The notes under the pieces are model-generated. The model worked only from the letters and a program-made list of their open reading frames with translations, was not told the DNA's origin and searched no databases. Shown in pieces: positions 38,768 to 47,875 of a stretch of DNA of 64,000 nt; position 1 is the first letter of the stretch, and every line of letters starts with the position of its first letter. The DNA lies in assembly GCA_003132445.1 (NCBI GenBank), contig PKXU01000184.1, positions 42,367 through 106,366 on the forward strand, given 5' to 3'. A program made the position numbers and the translations under genes. Origin of the DNA: Acidobacteriaceae bacterium (GTDB lineage Bacteria; Acidobacteriota; Terriglobia; Terriglobales; Acidobacteriaceae).

Positions 38768-38947
38768 GCGGACTACATGGCGGCATACGTAGAATGATTA
38801 GTCCGCCATGGTATGCCGTTCTCTCACAGCCGCCATTTCGCCAAAATTATTACGCGCTGCCGGTGCTTCGACGCCACGGCTATCTAGCGCACCCCGGCGT
38901 TACATCTGAAAATCCTTCGATCCCGCCATTGCTACAATCGCAAGCTG

Positions 38948-40234
38948 ATGTCTCTCTCGTTCCACATCGATGCCGTCAACGGTCGATCTCGCCGTGGCCA
39001 TCTGCTGACCGCACACGGGGAAATTGAGACTCCCGTATTCATGCCGGTGGGAACCCTGGCATCCGTAAAGGGCGTGCCCCAGGAAACGCTCGAAGAATTG
39101 GGCGCGCAGATTATCCTTGGCAACACCTATCACTTATATTTGCGGCCGGGAGTCGCGACCGTTCGCCGCCTGGGCGGTCTGCACAAGTTTATGTCGTGGC
39201 CGCGGGCAATCCTCACGGACTCCGGCGGGTTTCAGGTTTTTAGCCTCAACGAACTGCGCAAGGTGAAAGAAGAAGGCGTCACTTTTCGTTCCCACCTCGA
39301 CGGTTCTTCTCATTCCTTCAGCCCGGAGAGTTCGATGGAGGCACAGATTGGGCTGGGCGCTGACATCATTATGGCGTTTGATGAGTGTACGGAGTATCCA
39401 GCGGATCGTACTCGCGCGCGTGCGTCGATGGAAATGACCGCGCGCTGGGCGGCGCGGAGCAAGAAGTATTTTGAGGAACACAAACATGAAGTGCCCTGGG
39501 CTGCGGCTTCCGGCTTTCGGCTTCCAGCTTCCGAACATGTGGGGACAGCCGCCCCCGGCTGTCGGGCGGAGCGAAGCTCCGCAGACGCTTCGGCGAGCTT
39601 CCGCTCGCTTGGACAGCCGATGGCGGCTGTCCCCACACAAACAGAAGCCACAGAATCTCCGCAGACGCAAACGCTTTTCGGCATCGTCCAGGGCGGCATG
39701 GATCGCGAACTGCGAAAAGAATCGGCCGAGCGGACTGTCGAAATTGGCTTCCCCGGATACGCCATTGGCGGGCTCAGCGTGGGCGAACCGCGCGAACTTA
39801 CCCGCGAAATCGTAGAGTCCACGCTCGAGTATTTACCCGCCGACACGCCGCGCTATCTGATGGGAGTGGGCACTCCCGAAGAAATTGTCGAGTACGCCAG
39901 CCTCGGTGTGGACATGATGGACTGCGTGCTGCCGACGCGCGCAGCGCGGCACGGGCTGTTATTTACATCTGAAGGCAAAATCTCGATTAAGCAGGCGCGA
40001 TACGCTCAGGATGCCGCGCCGCTCGACCCCAATTGCGCTTGCCGGGTGTGCCAGCGCTACTCGCGAGCATATCTGCGTCACCTTTATGCATCCAATGAAG
40101 TGTTAGCGCAGGTCTTGAATACGATCCACAACCTGAGTTTCTACCTTGACACTATGCGGCGGGTGCGGCATTCTATTTCACTTGGGGTAGAGTCCCGTTT
40201 TCTTTCTGGTGTCTGGTCACGACCGAAACCTTGA
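38948..40234 (+). CDS. tgt: queuine tRNA-ribosyltransferase with in-frame insertion
   Basis: MSLSFHIDAVNGRSRRGHLLTAHGEIETPVFMPVGTLASVKGV...LTDSGGFQVFSLNELRKVKEEGVTFRSHLDGS...LFGIVQGGMDRELR...DCVLPTRAARHGLLFT. About 60 extra residues between KKYFEEHKHE and QTLFGIVQGG. Confidence 0.95.
   Translation: MSLSFHIDAVNGRSRRGHLLTAHGEIETPVFMPVGTLASVKGVPQETLEELGAQIILGNTYHLYLRPGVATVRRLGGLHKFMSWPRAILTDSGGFQVFSLNELRKVKEEGVTFRSHLDGSSHSFSPESSMEAQIGLGADIIMAFDECTEYPADRTRARASMEMTARWAARSKKYFEEHKHEVPWAAASGFRLPASEHVGTAAPGCRAERSSADASASFRSLGQPMAAVPTQTEATESPQTQTLFGIVQGGMDRELRKESAERTVEIGFPGYAIGGLSVGEPRELTREIVESTLEYLPADTPRYLMGVGTPEEIVEYASLGVDMMDCVLPTRAARHGLLFTSEGKISIKQARYAQDAAPLDPNCACRVCQRYSRAYLRHLYASNEVLAQVLNTIHNLSFYLDTMRRVRHSISLGVESRFLSGVWSRPKP
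39538..39637. repeat. palindromic repeat element inside tgt (26-nt inverted arms plus two internal hairpins)
   Basis: Left arm TGTGGGGACAGCCGCCCCCGGCTGTC (39538-39563); right arm is the reverse complement of TGTGGGGACAGCCGCCATCGGCTGTC (39612-39637). Internal stems GCGGAGC-GAA-GCTCCGC (39566-39582) and GCGAGC-TTCC-GCTCGC (39593-39608). Confidence 0.9.
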
Positions 40235-40377
40235 CCTCCACGGATGGCCCTGCCCGGATTCTAGCCTGAAAGCTGAATGCCCGGCCGATGTCGATCTAAA
40301 CTCCGTGGTGAAATTACAGCTCGCGCGGCGCTAAGCGAAGCGCGGTTTTTCGCGAATACATACGCGCAGACCTTCAT

Positions 40378-40701
40378 ATGCATTCTTTATTGGCGGTACA
40401 GTTCGGTGGCGGCGGCGGTATGGGATGGCTCGGCATGGCGCCGCTCATCTTCATTTTCGCCATTTTTTATTTTCTCCTGATTTTACCTCAGCAGCGCCGA
40501 CAAAAAAAGTGGCAGGCGATGCTCGATCAGCTCAAAACTGGTGACAAGGTAACCACCAGCGGCGGTTTGCGAGGCACGATCATGGCGCTCAAAGACGATT
40601 GCGTGCACCTGCGCGTTCCTCCCAGCAATACTTTGCTGGAAGTAACCAAGGCCTCAGTGCTGCAGGTAACGACGAGCGAGGAAGAAGTGAAAACCAAGTA
40701 A
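40378..40701 (+). CDS. yajC: preprotein translocase subunit YajC
   Basis: FAIFYFLLILPQQRRQKKWQAMLDQLKTGDKVTTSGGLRGTI; upstream of secD and secF. Confidence 0.93.
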   Translation: MHSLLAVQFGGGGGMGWLGMAPLIFIFAIFYFLLILPQQRRQKKWQAMLDQLKTGDKVTTSGGLRGTIMALKDDCVHLRVPPSNTLLEVTKASVLQVTTSEEEVKTK

Positions 40702-40716
40702 TTCCTTCGTGGTGAT

Positions 40717-42357
40717 TTGGTTCATATGAACAAGAATTTTCTACTCAAGCTGGGATCCATCGTTGCCATCGTGCTCTTTTTCCTGTTCGGAATTTTTGGC
40801 GTTCCGAAGAGTCTGTCCGCTCAGGGCCTGCTCGCAGCGATTTCTGATCACATCCACCTCGGTCTGGATTTGAGCGGTGGGACCCAGCTGATTCTCCAGG
40901 TTCAGGTCAACGATGCCGTCAATGTAGTCGCGCAGAATGCCATCGAAGTTCTGAAAGATCAACTGCGCAACCGAAAGATCGATTTTGCCGATGTTACTCA
41001 ACCCGATCCACAGAACAACCCCGACCATGTCTTGCTGAAAGGCGTGCAGGCCAGTGCGCGCGGAGATTTGCTCAGCATCGTGCAGGAGCGACTGCCCGAG
41101 TACGACATCACCAGCGACCCCAACGATACCTGGACGTTGTCAATGAAGCCTTCGATGTTGACCGACCTGAAAAATAAGGCGGTTGCACAGGCGATTCAGA
41201 CTATTCGCAATCGCATCGACGCTCTCGGTGTGAGCGAACCGACCATCGAGGAGCATGGGCAGGGGCAATATCAGATTCTTGTCCAACTCCCGGGAATTGA
41301 CGATTTCGGCCGCGTGAAAGACATCATGCAGTCCACTGCCATGCTCGAGATTAAGCAGGCTCTGGGTGGACCGTTTCCCAGCGAGCAGGCCGCTTTGCAG
41401 GATAAGGGAGGCGTCCTTCCGGCGGATTCCCTGCTGCTCCAAGGACACAGCATGCCCGGAGCTGAAACTGAGGGGCCGGCATGGTATTTGGTTTCGCGAG
41501 TCTCAGCGGTCAGCGGAAAGGATTTGCGCGACGCGCAAGCCAGCACCGATCAGAACGGCCAGCCCAGCGTCACTTTTTCTCTGACCGGCGAGGGAGGGCA
41601 GCGTTTTTATAGCTTCACTTCAGCCCACGTCGGCGACAACCTCGCTGTAGTGCTCGACAATAAAGTGCAGGAGGTGGCCAGTATCAAGGAGCCAATCCGC
41701 GATCAGGGTTCGATCAGTGGCGGCCATATGACAGAACAGCAAGCGAAGGATCTTTCCATGGTCCTGCGCTCAGGCGCACTCCCCGCCAGTATTAAATATC
41801 TGCAAGAGGAAACCGTGGGTCCATCGCTGGGCGCGGATTCGATTCGCGCCGGCGTGCGTGCTGCCGTCATCGGCATGGTCGCCGTCCTGATTTTCATGCT
41901 GGTCTACTACCGCGGTGCGGGTATCAACGCGGACGTGGCCCTCATCATGAACCTGATCATTTTACTCGGGTTCCTAGGATGGTCGACCATCGCAGGAGTG
42001 AATGTCGCGCTTACCTTGCCGGGAATTGCGGGTGTGATTCTGACGGTCGGCATGGGCGTGGATTCCAATGTGCTGATCTTCGAGCGCATTCGCGAGGAGT
42101 TACGCAATGGCAAAACCCCGCCTTCAGCCGTGGATCAGGGCTTCAGCCACGCCTGGGTTACGATCGTGGATACTCACGTCACCACCATCGTTTCTGCCGC
42201 GATTCTATTTATCTTTGGTACCGGTCCGGTAAAAGGATTCGCTACGACGCTCACGTTTGGTTTGCTGGCGAACCTGTTTACTGCCGTGTTCGTGTCACGG
42301 TTCATTTTTGACTGGGTGCTCAGCCGCAAGCAGCGTGGCGAAGCGCTCAGCATTTAA
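40717..42357 (+). CDS. secD: protein translocase subunit SecD
   Basis: HLGLDLSGGTQLILQVQV...GMGVDSNVLIFERIREELRNGK. Confidence 0.96.
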   Translation: MVHMNKNFLLKLGSIVAIVLFFLFGIFGVPKSLSAQGLLAAISDHIHLGLDLSGGTQLILQVQVNDAVNVVAQNAIEVLKDQLRNRKIDFADVTQPDPQNNPDHVLLKGVQASARGDLLSIVQERLPEYDITSDPNDTWTLSMKPSMLTDLKNKAVAQAIQTIRNRIDALGVSEPTIEEHGQGQYQILVQLPGIDDFGRVKDIMQSTAMLEIKQALGGPFPSEQAALQDKGGVLPADSLLLQGHSMPGAETEGPAWYLVSRVSAVSGKDLRDAQASTDQNGQPSVTFSLTGEGGQRFYSFTSAHVGDNLAVVLDNKVQEVASIKEPIRDQGSISGGHMTEQQAKDLSMVLRSGALPASIKYLQEETVGPSLGADSIRAGVRAAVIGMVAVLIFMLVYYRGAGINADVALIMNLIILLGFLGWSTIAGVNVALTLPGIAGVILTVGMGVDSNVLIFERIREELRNGKTPPSAVDQGFSHAWVTIVDTHVTTIVSAAILFIFGTGPVKGFATTLTFGLLANLFTAVFVSRFIFDWVLSRKQRGEALSI

Positions 42358-42360
42358 GGG

Positions 42361-42466
42361 AATTGAGTAATTTTGCAATTAGGTGATTGGGTAATTTAAA
42401 AAAAACGTGAGTGCAGTAGCATGGACGTTTAAATTACGCAATTGCCAGATTTCTCAATTACCAAAT
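42361..42466. repeat. AT-rich imperfect inverted repeat between secD and secF
   Basis: AATTGAGTAATTTTGCAATTAGGTGATTGGGTAATTTAAA (42361-42400) vs reverse complement of 42428-42466, ATTTGGTAATTGAGAAATCTGGCAATTGCGTAATTTAAA. Confidence 0.65.
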
Positions 42467-42507
42467 CCTAGCTAGGTCACGTATAGATAAGGGGCACAAC
42501 AAAACTC

Positions 42508-43686
42508 GTGGAGTTCTTTCGCAATACCAACATAGATTTTCTGGGGAAGAAGTGGTATTTTCTCGCCTTTTCGCTGATCTTCAGCCTGGCCGGCCTATAT
42601 TCCATGTTGTTCTGGCACCACATTCCGTGGGGTGTAGACTTCCGCGGAGGAACGTTGGTGTACGTGAGGTTCTCCCATACTCCAGATGAAAACGCGATTC
42701 GCTCCGAGCTCGATCGCGCTGGCCTGCGGAACTTTAAAATCCAGCGTTTGGGCGCAGCCTCAAACAACGAAGAGCTGATCGACCTCGACGTGAGGGAGAC
42801 CAGCGAGCAGGCGCTCGATCTGGGCAAATTGAAGATCATCCAGGCGCTGGAAACTAATACTCCTGCCGGCAAGACCGACCTGAACAATGCCAGTTTTCTG
42901 ACCATCAAGAATTATCTGATGGATAAGGATCCGCTGCACATTGGTCCCGATGACCAGAAATATGGAGCCGAAGCGCAGGCCATCGTGGATTACCGCGACA
43001 AGGTCCAGGGGGGAGTTCTCAATTCTGCCGATCAGTTACAGGCCGCCTCTGGAGTGGACCGCGCTGTTGTGGCCTCGTTGCCGGACGTTTTTTTTGTCTC
43101 CGATTTCGGCGTTCGCAATGTCGAGATCATCGGACCACAGGTCGGCAGCCAATTGCGCACCCAGGCTGCATTAGCCACCCTCTACTCGCTATTAGGAATG
43201 CTGGTTTACCTGGGCTTCCGGTTCGAGTGGATTTACGGGGTTGCCGCCGTGGTGACGGTTTTTCACGATACTTTGATCACCGTCGGGTTCTTTTCCCTTA
43301 GGAATATCGATATCACCCTCACCGTGATCGCGGCCATCCTTACCCTGATTGGTTACTCTAATAACGACACGATCGTGGTATTTGACAGAATCCGGGAAAA
43401 CATTAAACTCATGCGGCGCGAGAAACTGTCGGATATCGTCAATCGCAGTATTAATCAAACCCTAAGCAGAACCATCTTGACAGCGGGCTTAACCTTCCTT
43501 ACCGTACTCGCACTCTTTTTGTTCGGCGGCGAGGTGCTTCGTGGATTCAGCCTCGCGCTGGTGATCGGCATCTTAATCGGGACTTATTCGTCGATCGCGA
43601 TTGCAGCTCCAATCCTGGTGGCCTATCAGGATTGGCGTATTCAGAAGGGCAAACGGCCAGCCGCAATGGCGGGGCGTGCTAGGTAA
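42508..43686 (+). CDS. secF: protein translocase subunit SecF
   Basis: WGVDFRGGTLVYVRFSH...VIAAILTLIGYSNNDTIVVFDRIREN. Confidence 0.96.
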   Translation: MEFFRNTNIDFLGKKWYFLAFSLIFSLAGLYSMLFWHHIPWGVDFRGGTLVYVRFSHTPDENAIRSELDRAGLRNFKIQRLGAASNNEELIDLDVRETSEQALDLGKLKIIQALETNTPAGKTDLNNASFLTIKNYLMDKDPLHIGPDDQKYGAEAQAIVDYRDKVQGGVLNSADQLQAASGVDRAVVASLPDVFFVSDFGVRNVEIIGPQVGSQLRTQAALATLYSLLGMLVYLGFRFEWIYGVAAVVTVFHDTLITVGFFSLRNIDITLTVIAAILTLIGYSNNDTIVVFDRIRENIKLMRREKLSDIVNRSINQTLSRTILTAGLTFLTVLALFLFGGEVLRGFSLALVIGILIGTYSSIAIAAPILVAYQDWRIQKGKRPAAMAGRAR

Positions 43687-43867
43687 GTTACCCGATGGCG
43701 CCGTTGTAACGATTGCGTTAGGCCTTGTTATGCGCGGGATTCGCCGGGATTCATGGCAGTTGTCCTGGGAATTTCGGTAACGCTGCATGCGTTACGAAGC
43801 TGGGATCAAAGAGGAAGCGCGCGGTGTCTAAGTCTCCGTAGGGTTCTAAAAGATCGGGGAGGATCAC

Positions 43868-44605
43868 ATGTTTGAAGACAGTCTTATCGAGTCCGGCGGC
43901 AAGCTGAAGACCAAGCGAGGTCGCACGTCAGCGATCGCGTTTGTGCTGGAGGTCATGATCATCGGCGTGATGGTTCTGATCCCGCTGATTTTCACCGAAG
44001 CTTTGCCCAAAGGTACAACCTTATTCATGTTAGTGGCCCCCCCGCCACCACCACCGCCGCCGCCGCCAGCCGCCGCACCGGTGCACGTGGTAAAGCAAGT
44101 TCAGACCGATATCGTGAATGGCGAACTGCGCACCCCGACCAAGATTCCGAAGAAAGTCCAGATGATCAAAGAAGACGAAGCCCCGCCGCAGATGGCTGCC
44201 ACTGGCGTGGTTGGTGGTGTTCCTGGAGGGATTCCGGGCGGATCGATGGGCGGCGTGATCGGCAGCGTCTTGAGCTCGACGCCAACCGTGGCGCCAAAGA
44301 TCGCCACTCCGCAGCGGGTGCGCGTATCCTCCGGCGTCTCCTCGGGCCTTCTGATCCGCAAGGTCAGCCCGACCTATCCGCCGCTGGCGCGTCAGGCTCG
44401 CATTCAGGGCACGGTGGTGTTGCAGGCCCAAATCAGCAAGGATGGTAGTATCCAGAACTTGCAGTTGATCAGCGGGCATCCCATGCTGGCTCCAGCCGCG
44501 ATCGAAGCCGTGAGGCAGTGGAAGTATAAGCCGTACCTGCTCAACGGAGAGCCGGTTGAGGTCGAAACGCAAGTGCAGGTGAACTTCACGCTGGCCGGAG
44601 GCTAG
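43868..44605 (+). CDS. TonB-like energy transducer
   Basis: One TM, PPPPPPPPPAAAP linker, C-terminal VSPTYPPLARQARIQGTVVLQAQISKDGSIQNLQLISGHPMLAPAAIEAVRQWKYKPYLLNGEPVEV. Confidence 0.93.
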   Translation: MFEDSLIESGGKLKTKRGRTSAIAFVLEVMIIGVMVLIPLIFTEALPKGTTLFMLVAPPPPPPPPPPAAAPVHVVKQVQTDIVNGELRTPTKIPKKVQMIKEDEAPPQMAATGVVGGVPGGIPGGSMGGVIGSVLSSTPTVAPKIATPQRVRVSSGVSSGLLIRKVSPTYPPLARQARIQGTVVLQAQISKDGSIQNLQLISGHPMLAPAAIEAVRQWKYKPYLLNGEPVEVETQVQVNFTLAGG

Positions 44606-44869
44606 ACCCCGGCGGTTGGGTTCTTTTCATTAGTATTGGCGCGCGTCTTTGCCATGCCGCAGCATCTGGGAAGGAAATAGTTCGAAGCGACGTGGCCGAC
44701 ATGTTGCGAGGTCTGCGGCATGCCCGCCTTGACGATGCCAGAGCGACGATTGGTGAGCGCCGCGAGGCTGGTTTTTTAAATTCAGCCAGCGGTTGGCATC
44801 ACAAAGCGCATCAAAGGGTCCAGTACAAGTACAGTAAATGTCCAGAGTTCCGAGGAGGGAAAGCAACTC

Positions 44870-45634
44870 ATGTTCGCAGCTCATGTAGCAGGTTTCACTC
44901 TCAATCACATTACCGCTGCAGCCACCTGGGTCGTTCAGGAAGGCGGCGGCACCTTGGCGACCGATCCATTGGGCCTGTGGAAGGCCATGGGCTGGGTCGC
45001 CCGAACCGTGGTCATCATCCTGTTCATCATGTCGGGTTGGTCCATCGGCGTGATGATCGATCGTTGGATGGCCTATAGCGCAGCCCGCAAGCAATCCCGC
45101 GCCTTCGCCCCAGCCGTAGCGGGAGCTCTGCGCGACGGGCGTATCGACGAAGCCATCAAAGTTGCCGAGCGCAACAAGAAGAGCCATCTGGCCAAGGTAG
45201 TCACCGCTGGCCTCATGGAGTTCAAGGCTCACCAGGATAGCCCCGGAGCCATTCCCGGCGAGACCATTGAAGCCTCCAAGCGCGCTCTGGAGCGTACAGA
45301 AGCCATCGTCCATGCTGAATTGAAGCGCGGATTGGGTGGTCTGGCCACCATCGGCTCGACAGCTCCCTTCGTGGGACTGTTCGGAACCGTGATGGGCATT
45401 CTGAACGCTTTCATCGGCATCAACAACTCCAAGGCCACCGGTCTGGCGGCAGTCGCCGGCGGTATCGCGGAAGCACTGGTCACGACGGCTATCGGCCTGC
45501 TCGTCGCCATCCCGGCCGTCATGATGTTCAACTATCTGACCGGTCGCGTGGAAGCGTTCGACGTGGAAATGGACAACTCGTCCAGCGAACTGATCGACTA
45601 CTTCCTGAAGAAGCGCGGCGAAATTCGCCGGTAA
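44870..45634 (+). CDS. exbB: MotA/TolQ/ExbB proton channel family protein
   Basis: GLGGLATIGSTAPFVGLFGTVMGILNAFIGI...GIAEALVTTAIGLLVAIPAVMMFNYL. Confidence 0.93.
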   Translation: MFAAHVAGFTLNHITAAATWVVQEGGGTLATDPLGLWKAMGWVARTVVIILFIMSGWSIGVMIDRWMAYSAARKQSRAFAPAVAGALRDGRIDEAIKVAERNKKSHLAKVVTAGLMEFKAHQDSPGAIPGETIEASKRALERTEAIVHAELKRGLGGLATIGSTAPFVGLFGTVMGILNAFIGINNSKATGLAAVAGGIAEALVTTAIGLLVAIPAVMMFNYLTGRVEAFDVEMDNSSSELIDYFLKKRGEIRR

Positions 45635-45792
45635 GCGCTTCGCGAGCGTTCGCGGAGAGTAAAAGGGTTCGGCACGTTTCCGCAGTGAGTTGCTAGTCCG
45701 GCGCTGGAGCAATCCAGCGCCGGACCTTCCCAACTTGAGGGCGGAAGGTTGAAAGCGGCGGCCTGCGGCAGAGGCACAGGAGATACCTGGCT

Positions 45793-46260
45793 ATGGCATT
45801 AGCAAAACGAAACGAAGGCGCGAAGATCAGCTCGGCAATCAACGTCACCCCCATGGTGGACGTGATGCTGGTTCTGTTGATCATCTTCATGGTGGTCACG
45901 CCCATGTTGCAAAAAGGCATCAGCGTGGATATGGCCCCCGTCAACAATCCCGAGCAAATGCCGGATGCGGACAAAGAAGACGCACTCCTAGTCTCCATTA
46001 CTCGAGACGGCAAAGTTTATTTCGGCAGCGAACAGATGGCGGTTGATAACCTAACCGGCAAGGTCAAAGATCGGCTCGCCAACAAACAGGATAAACGCGT
46101 CTACGTGAAGGCGGATATGCGAGCGCGCTTTGGCAGTGTGGTTCAGGTCGTGGATGCTGTTCGCGCAGCCGGGGTGGATGACCTTGGCTTGCTGACCGAG
46201 CAGAGGAAAACTGCAACCCCCCCGCCACCCCCGGCTACGCCCGGGCAAGCAGGGCAATAA
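45793..46260 (+). CDS. exbD: ExbD/TolR family protein
   Basis: SSAINVTPMVDVMLVLLIIFMVVTPMLQKGISVDMAP. Confidence 0.93.
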   Translation: MALAKRNEGAKISSAINVTPMVDVMLVLLIIFMVVTPMLQKGISVDMAPVNNPEQMPDADKEDALLVSITRDGKVYFGSEQMAVDNLTGKVKDRLANKQDKRVYVKADMRARFGSVVQVVDAVRAAGVDDLGLLTEQRKTATPPPPPATPGQAGQ

Positions 46261-46273
46261 AAGGAGAACGATC

Positions 46274-46714
46274 ATGGGAATGGATCTCGGCTCGGGCGGA
46301 GGCCAAAGTGCAAACATCAACGTCACACCGCTCATTGACGTATTGCTGGTACTGCTGATCATCTTCATGGTGATCTCGCCAGTAACCCCGAAAGGATTGG
46401 ATGCGCTGGTTCCTCAACCGCCTCCGCCTAACGCGCCGAAAAACAACACGCCCGACCGTACCATCGTGGTGCAGTTGGTGGATCGTGGCGCGGGCCAATC
46501 GCCGGGCGTCAAGATTAATAACGAAGACGCGACCTGGGATAACCTGCAAGGGCGCCTGACCGACATTTACAAACAGCGCGCGGAAAAAGTTATGTTCGTG
46601 AAGGGCGATGACTCTATCCCGTTCGGCAATGTCGCCAACGTGATTGATATTGCCCACGCTGCAGGCGTCGACAAGGTCGGTCTGATTACCGCGAAGATAG
46701 AGTCGGGAGCCTGA
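46274..46714 (+). CDS. second ExbD/TolR family protein
   Basis: SANINVTPLIDVLLVLLIIFMVISPVTPKGLDALVPQP. Confidence 0.92.
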   Translation: MGMDLGSGGGQSANINVTPLIDVLLVLLIIFMVISPVTPKGLDALVPQPPPPNAPKNNTPDRTIVVQLVDRGAGQSPGVKINNEDATWDNLQGRLTDIYKQRAEKVMFVKGDDSIPFGNVANVIDIAHAAGVDKVGLITAKIESGA

Positions 46715-46932
46715 TCTGCCTGCCCGGGTCGGCTCGCAACACTAAGAGCTCGGGAGTTGCGAAATTTGTCTTCGGCCCACTGCACGGAAGCCTGAGGTTT
46801 CCGTGCTGCCGCGGTCGGCTTCGTCGGCTTCTCATCGCGCGGGTCGTCGGCATTCAGTCGGCATTCAAACCGAGCTTGTCAAATCGATGTCTCTGGGCCT
46901 AGGATGCTCTGTCGAGGGAGACTTAAACCGCA

Positions 46933-47772
46933 ATGAATAATCAGGCACGTTTCATCGCGCTGGCGGCAGTGGTGCTGGCGCTCTTCTCTTCTGTAGGATG
47001 CGACAAGCTGCGGGCGCGCGACCAACTCAATAAAGGCGTGGAAGCGTATAAGAATAACCATTACGAGCAGGCTATCGACCACTTTCAGTACGCGGTTCGA
47101 CTGGATCCCAGTCTGATCAACGCGCGCATGTACCTGGCTACCGCGTTTGTGTCGCAGTATATTCCGGGGGTCGATTCTCCAGACAACCTGAGAACTGCCC
47201 AGCAGGCCATCGACGAATATCAGAGAGTAATCGATGCCAATCCCTCGCGCGATCAGAAGGTGAATGCGGCCAAGGGCATCGCTTACCTTTATCTGAACGA
47301 AAAGAAATGGGAGGACGCCAAAAAGTACTACCGCACGGCTTCCGATCTGGACCCCAACGATCCCGAGCCCTACTACTCTGTCGGCGTGATTGACTGGACC
47401 GCAGCCTACCAGCCCCGCATGGAAAAGCGCGCCGCGCTTGGCCTGAAGCCGGAAGAGAATCTGAATCCGAAGAATAAAGACCAGAAGAAAGCTTGCGAGG
47501 AGTTGAAGGAAAAGAACGCTCCTTACATTCAGGAAGGCATTGACAGCCTGAACAAAGCGATCCAACTTCGTCCTGACTACGACGACGCCATGGCTTACCT
47601 GAACCTGATGTACCGGGAAAAGGGCGACGTGGAATGCGATGATTTGGCTGCCCGCGCGGAAGATCTGAAGACTGCCGACCACTGGGTCGACGAAACTCTT
47701 CGCGTGAAAAAAGAGAAGGCCGAAAAAGCCGCGCAAGCGTCGCAGGGTGGAATCACAGTCGATCAAAAATAA
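46933..47772 (+). CDS. TPR-repeat lipoprotein-like protein
   Basis: Lipobox-like VLALFSSVGCDK; repeats such as GVEAYKNNHYEQAIDHFQYAVRLDPSLINARMYLA. Confidence 0.8.
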   Translation: MNNQARFIALAAVVLALFSSVGCDKLRARDQLNKGVEAYKNNHYEQAIDHFQYAVRLDPSLINARMYLATAFVSQYIPGVDSPDNLRTAQQAIDEYQRVIDANPSRDQKVNAAKGIAYLYLNEKKWEDAKKYYRTASDLDPNDPEPYYSVGVIDWTAAYQPRMEKRAALGLKPEENLNPKNKDQKKACEELKEKNAPYIQEGIDSLNKAIQLRPDYDDAMAYLNLMYREKGDVECDDLAARAEDLKTADHWVDETLRVKKEKAEKAAQASQGGITVDQK

Positions 47773-47875
47773 GCCAGCATAAACCGCAATGCATGAAATC
47801 AGCCTCTTTCGTCAATCCAGCGAAAGAGGCTTTTCATTTTTCGCTTCAGGGATTTCTTTACGCAGAGGCTATGGG

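Noticed and set aside
39369-39846. Antisense and alternative-frame ORFs across tgt (89-178 aa)
   Set aside because: They overlap a clear TGT coding frame and arise from high GC and the palindromic insert.
44037-44073. CCGCCACCACCACCGCC tract as a functional repeat
   Set aside because: It encodes the normal poly-proline linker of the TonB-like protein.
44630-45733. 367-aa minus-strand ORF opposite exbB
   Set aside because: ExbB on the plus strand is clearly the real gene.
45793-46714. Two adjacent exbD genes as an unusual duplication
   Set aside because: Multiple ExbD paralogues next to ExbB are common in such operons.
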